This document shows, in pieces, positions 61,292-64,000 of a stretch of DNA of 64,000 nt. This DNA comes from Paenibacillus radicis (ex Xue et al. 2023). GTDB lineage: Bacteria; Bacillota; Bacilli; Paenibacillales; NBRC-103111. Made by a program: the position numbers and the translations under genes. The stretch is from contig NZ_JANQBD010000003.1 of the NCBI RefSeq assembly GCF_024722015.1, positions 186,001-250,000 on the forward strand, in the 5' to 3' direction. Position 1 is the first letter of the stretch. Every line of letters starts with the position of its first letter. The notes under the pieces were generated by a model that saw only the letters and a list, made by a program, of their open reading frames with translations, was not told the DNA's origin and made no database searches.

Positions 61292-61507
61292 ATGAATAAG
61301 CTGGAGCATATTCTATTTTTAATTGTCATTTATGTATTATTTGTTATTTCTTGCACCATTATTTGGTATACGGCCTTGCGATTTTTTCTTCCTGCTCTCC
61401 CCTTTAGAATTCCCTTGTCTGTATCAAACTCTGTGCTGACTATCTTTATTGCATTCCCGCCAAAATCAACATTAAAAAAAATGCAGGAATCCGATGACGA
61501 TGATTAA
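61292..61507 (+). CDS. Small membrane protein
   Basis: A 71-residue protein with two hydrophobic segments (about 5-27 and 30-55 interrupted by Pro) and an acidic tail (ESDDDD). The ATG at 61292 is 8 nt after GGGGTG; a GTG at 61283 is in frame. No family recognised. Divergent from sleB, so a spore role is possible but unproven. Confidence 0.55.
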   Translation: MNKLEHILFLIVIYVLFVISCTIIWYTALRFFLPALPFRIPLSVSNSVLTIFIAFPPKSTLKKMQESDDDD

Positions 61508-61642
61508 AAATATGGAAATAACTTGAACTTGGTGCTTCCTTTTTATTTCACAGCCTATTCATAGGCCTATTTCTAAATGCCAAGCTTCAAGCTTCACTTG
61601 GGAAGCATACGCTGTGTTATCTTACGAAAAGGCGGTAATCCA

Positions 61643-62017
61643 ATGGCATATAACCCACATGGAAATCCTTATAATCAGTACCCTTATCCACATCCACATC
61701 CTTACCCTCATCCATATAACCCCTGGTATCATCAGCAATGGCAGGGTGGCTGGAACGCCGGTCATACAGGACATGGCTGGCAAGGAGGGCATGGCGGTTG
61801 GCAGGGCAATACAGGCGGTCAGCATGGGCATGGCGGCTGGCAAGGCAATACAGGTGGTCAGCATGGGCATGGCGGCTGGCAAGGCAATACAGGCGGTCAG
61901 CATGGGCAAGGCGGTTGGCAAGGCAACACCAGCGGTCAGCACGGGCATGGCGGCTGGCAGGGCAATAGAAGTCAGAGCAATAGAAGCCAAGGCGGTAATC
62001 GTTCGAAGTCAAAATAG
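61643..62017 (+). CDS. Gly/His/Trp/Gln-rich tandem-repeat protein
   Basis: A 124-residue low-complexity protein: an N-terminal Pro/Tyr/His stretch (YPYPHPHPYPHPYNPWYHQQ), then four tandem 13-residue repeats of the form GGWQGNTGGQHGH, and a basic Ser/Arg/Asn tail. Such compositions occur in spore-coat and exosporium proteins and in metal-binding proteins; the spore link is inference from neighbours (sleB). AAGGCGG lies 7 nt before the ATG. Three frames are open over the repeats, but only this one has a ribosome binding site. Confidence 0.7.
   Translation: MAYNPHGNPYNQYPYPHPHPYPHPYNPWYHQQWQGGWNAGHTGHGWQGGHGGWQGNTGGQHGHGGWQGNTGGQHGHGGWQGNTGGQHGQGGWQGNTSGQHGHGGWQGNRSQSNRSQGGNRSKSK
61793..61968 (+). 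repeat. Tandem 39-bp repeat (4.5 copies)
   Basis: Units start at 61793, 61832, 61871 and 61910, with a half unit at 61949; each encodes GGWQGNTGGQHGH or a close variant. Confidence 0.9.
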
Positions 62018-62030
62018 CAAGCAGTGTCAT

Positions 62031-62061
62031 AAGGAGGAGAAGTATTTCGCTTCTCCTCCTT
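62031..62061 (+). terminator. Perfect 12-bp hairpin after the repeat-protein gene
   Basis: AAGGAGGAGAAG-TATTTCG-CTTCTCCTCCTT. A strong stem without T run; it contains a masked AGGAGG. Confidence 0.55.
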
Positions 62062-62115
62062 GCAAGGCTAGTTTCACTCACGGCTATCCGCTGAAAACTT
62101 ATCAAGTCTGATATT

Positions 62116-62150
62116 AAAAAAAGCATACCGTCGACTTCAGACGGCATGCT
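62116..62150 (-). terminator. Terminator of the ftsK/spoIIIE gene
   Basis: AGCATGCCGTC and GACGGTATGCT arms followed by seven T on the minus strand. Confidence 0.92.
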
Positions 62151-62157
62151 CCATATA

Positions 62158-64000
62158 TTAAGAACTCATTCTATCTTGATATTGTTCCAGTGAAACTAAC
62201 ACCTCGCGCGGTTTACTTCCCTCATAAGGACCTACAATACCCTTCGCTTCCATCGAATCAATTAATCTGGCTGCTCTAGTGTAGCCTACACGCATACGAC
62301 GTTGAAGCAGGGATACCGAAGCCTGCTTGGCTTCCAAAATAATTTGAACCGCTTGATCATACAATTCATCTTCAACTTGCTCTTGTACTTCAGGCTGCTC
62401 TTCGATCTGCGGAACCATATCCTCAACATAGTTCGCCTGACCTTGCGTCCGCACAAAATTAACAACCGTTTCCACCTCGTTATCCGATAGAAAGGCTCCT
62501 TGGACGCGTACGGGCTTAGATGCTCCCATAGGCAGATAAAGCATATCGCCACGCCCGAGCAGCTTTTCAGCTCCTACCATATCGAGAATAGTTCTGGAGT
62601 CGACTTGTGAAGAAACCCCGAATGCAATTCTGGATGGAATGTTGGCTTTAATTACACCCGTGATAACATCTACGGATGGTCTTTGTGTGGCGATGATCAA
62701 ATGAATTCCGGCAGCGCGTGCCATTTGGGCCAAGCGGCAAATCGCATCCTCAACATCGTTGGCCGCGACCATCATTAAATCGGCTAACTCATCTACAATA
62801 ACAACGATGTAAGGAAGCGGAGCTCCTGTCTGAGTTTCCACAAGCATATTATTGTAGCCTTCGATGTTCCGCGTACCACTCTTCGAGAAGAGCTCGTAAC
62901 GCTTTTCCATCTCAACAACAACCTTTTTTAACGCTAAAGAAGCTCTTCTAGGATCCGTTACAACAGGCGCAAGCAAATGCGGAATGCCATTGTAAACATT
63001 CAATTCAACCATCTTAGGGTCAATCATAAGAAACTTAACTTCATCGGGCTTAGCCTTGTACAAAATACTCGTAATAATCCCGTTTATACATACAGATTTT
63101 CCTGATCCAGTGGCACCTGCTACAAGCATATGCGGCATACGCGCCAAATTACCGACAATAGGCTGTCCAGAAATATCGCGGCCAAATGTGATAGACAGCT
63201 TGGAGCTGGACTCTTGAAAAGCTCCGCTTTCCATCACTTCACGCATAGTGACAATAGACACTTCCAAATTCGGTACTTCGATCCCAATTGCCGATTTTCC
63301 AGGGATTGGTGCCTCCATCCGAATGTCTTTAGCAGCCAGAGCAAGAGCGATATCATCCGTCAAACTGACGATTCGGCTAACTTTAACACCTACATCAGGC
63401 TGAATTTCATACCGCGTAACTGATGGGCCACGAACGACTTCCAACACTTTGGCTCTTACGCCGAAGCTTTCCAAGGTCGCTTCCAGCTTGCGAGCTACCG
63501 CTTTATAATCCAACGAATCAGCACCCTTGCCAAGATTCGGCTTGGATAGCAGATCAAATGAGGGAAGCTCATAAGGTAGAGCAACCGGTTTATTATTGAT
63601 CGTGAAATCCTCTACAGCGCCAGAATCATCATTGGAAGGCTCGGCATTTGCATCAGGAGCTGACTTTACAACATCCGAACCTTTGCTTTGCGTTGTTGAT
63701 ACCTCATGCTGAACATGCTCCTGAAAGTCACGTATAACCGGAATCAATGGCTCGGGTTCCACCTCTCGCTGGAATACCAATTGTTCTTCTACAGGAGGCT
63801 TAGCCATTGTTGGTACCTTTACTTCCTCTTCAATCTCGTCACTGCTTTTCACTGCTTCAATTTCACGATCAACAGATTGTTTGGGTTGAAGCAAGTCATA
63901 AAATAAAGAGCGCTTCTTGCCATCCTTCTTTATTTTACGCTCCGGTTTTAATGTTTCCTCATCAAATTCGCTCTCATCTGGAATATAAGGAACCATAGTT
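62158..64000 (-). CDS. spoIIIE: FtsK/SpoIIIE-family DNA translocase (C-terminal part; runs off right edge)
   Basis: A double-stranded DNA pump used at division and in forespore chromosome packing. The visible part includes an acidic linker, the motor alpha/beta domain with Walker [16 protein letters not shown] and Walker [15 protein letters not shown], the [12 protein letters not shown] block, and the C-terminal winged-helix gamma domain that reads KOPS/SRS sequences ([20 protein letters not shown]). The frame is open through 64000, so the membrane domain lies outside the window. Context (upstream of ymfF) matches spoIIIE of B. subtilis. Confidence 0.93.
   Translation of the reverse strand, partial: TMVPYIPDESEFDEETLKPERKIKKDGKKRSLFYDLLQPKQSVDREIEAVKSSDEIEEEVKVPTMAKPPVEEQLVFQREVEPEPLIPVIRDFQEHVQHEVSTTQSKGSDVVKSAPDANAEPSNDDSGAVEDFTINNKPVALPYELPSFDLLSKPNLGKGADSLDYKAVARKLEATLESFGVRAKVLEVVRGPSVTRYEIQPDVGVKVSRIVSLTDDIALALAAKDIRMEAPIPGKSAIGIEVPNLEVSIVTMREVMESGAFQESSSKLSITFGRDISGQPIVGNLARMPHMLVAGATGSGKSVCINGIITSILYKAKPDEVKFLMIDPKMVELNVYNGIPHLLAPVVTDPRRASLALKKVVVEMEKRYELFSKSGTRNIEGYNNMLVETQTGAPLPYIVVIVDELADLMMVAANDVEDAICRLAQMARAAGIHLIIATQRPSVDVITGVIKANIPSRIAFGVSSQVDSRTILDMVGAEKLLGRGDMLYLPMGASKPVRVQGAFLSDNEVETVVNFVRTQGQANYVEDMVPQIEEQPEVQEQVEDELYDQAVQIILEAKQASVSLLQRRMRVGYTRAARLIDSMEAKGIVGPYEGSKPREVLVSLEQYQDRMSS

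Noticed and set aside
61793..61968. CRISPR array
   Set aside because: The repeats are contiguous with no spacers and encode a protein; no CRISPR array was seen anywhere in the window.
61614..62147. Long open frames on both strands across the 39-bp repeats
   Set aside because: The repeat length is a multiple of three and low in stop codons, so every frame stays open. Only the frame starting at 61643 has a ribosome binding site.

Overview
The window looks like a chromosomal segment of a flagellated, endospore-forming Gram-positive bacterium of the Paenibacillaceae (Paenibacillus-like; the genus is inferred). The support is the ymfFHIJK-rodZ-rimO-pgsA-cinA-recA-recX-rny-ymdB-spoVS-miaB-ricA gene order known from Bacillus/Paenibacillus, spore genes (gerP set, spoVS, sleB, DUF1657/DUF421), AGGAGG-type ribosome binding sites, frequent TTG/GTG starts and many Rho-independent terminators. 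Most housekeeping genes lie on the minus strand, so the right-hand part is read from 64000 towards 32500.

Region by region. 1-22.9 kb is mixed chromosome: a manganese-dependent pyrophosphatase (cut by the window edge), motAB, type II pantothenate kinase with a phosphatase and a DNA-binding-domain/methyltransferase fusion, YhaM, nicotinate phosphoribosyltransferase behind a possible attenuator leader, a class B penicillin-binding protein, NUDIX hydrolase, fumarase, aldo/keto reductase, small membrane and spore-type proteins, and a MarR regulator that probably shares an operator with a nucleotidyltransferase gene.

22974-32405 is an integrated genomic island in a tRNA-Leu(GAG) gene. A 50-bp exact direct repeat of the tRNA 3' part marks both ends. 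Next to the intact tRNA is a decayed tyrosine integrase, with an IS3 fragment and a nucB-like DNase remnant beside it. The island's intact cargo is all on the minus strand and looks like phage defence: a three-gene ABC-ATPase system (putative QxK nuclease fusion, small middle component, zinc-hook DUF3732-type ATPase), an unrecognised multi-span membrane protein, and a Kiwa pair (kwaA-kwaB). This is the most interesting part of the window.

32.5-38.3 kb: a DUF2071 protein, the gerP spore-permeability operon (A-E, no F seen), a divergent Hsp20-like protein and an L,D-transpeptidase, then a cytochrome P450. 37.8-64 kb: the conserved core of RNA modification and decay (ricA, miaB, rimO, rny, yajQ), DNA repair (recA/recX, with a LexA-like box), central metabolism (korAB, pduL), phospholipid synthesis (pgsA), sporulation (spoVS with a SigH-like promoter, ymdB, sleB with a SigG-like promoter), EF-P modification (ymfI), M16 peptidases (ymfF/ymfH), a Gly/His-rich repeat protein, and the C-terminal part of an FtsK/SpoIIIE DNA translocase running off the right edge.
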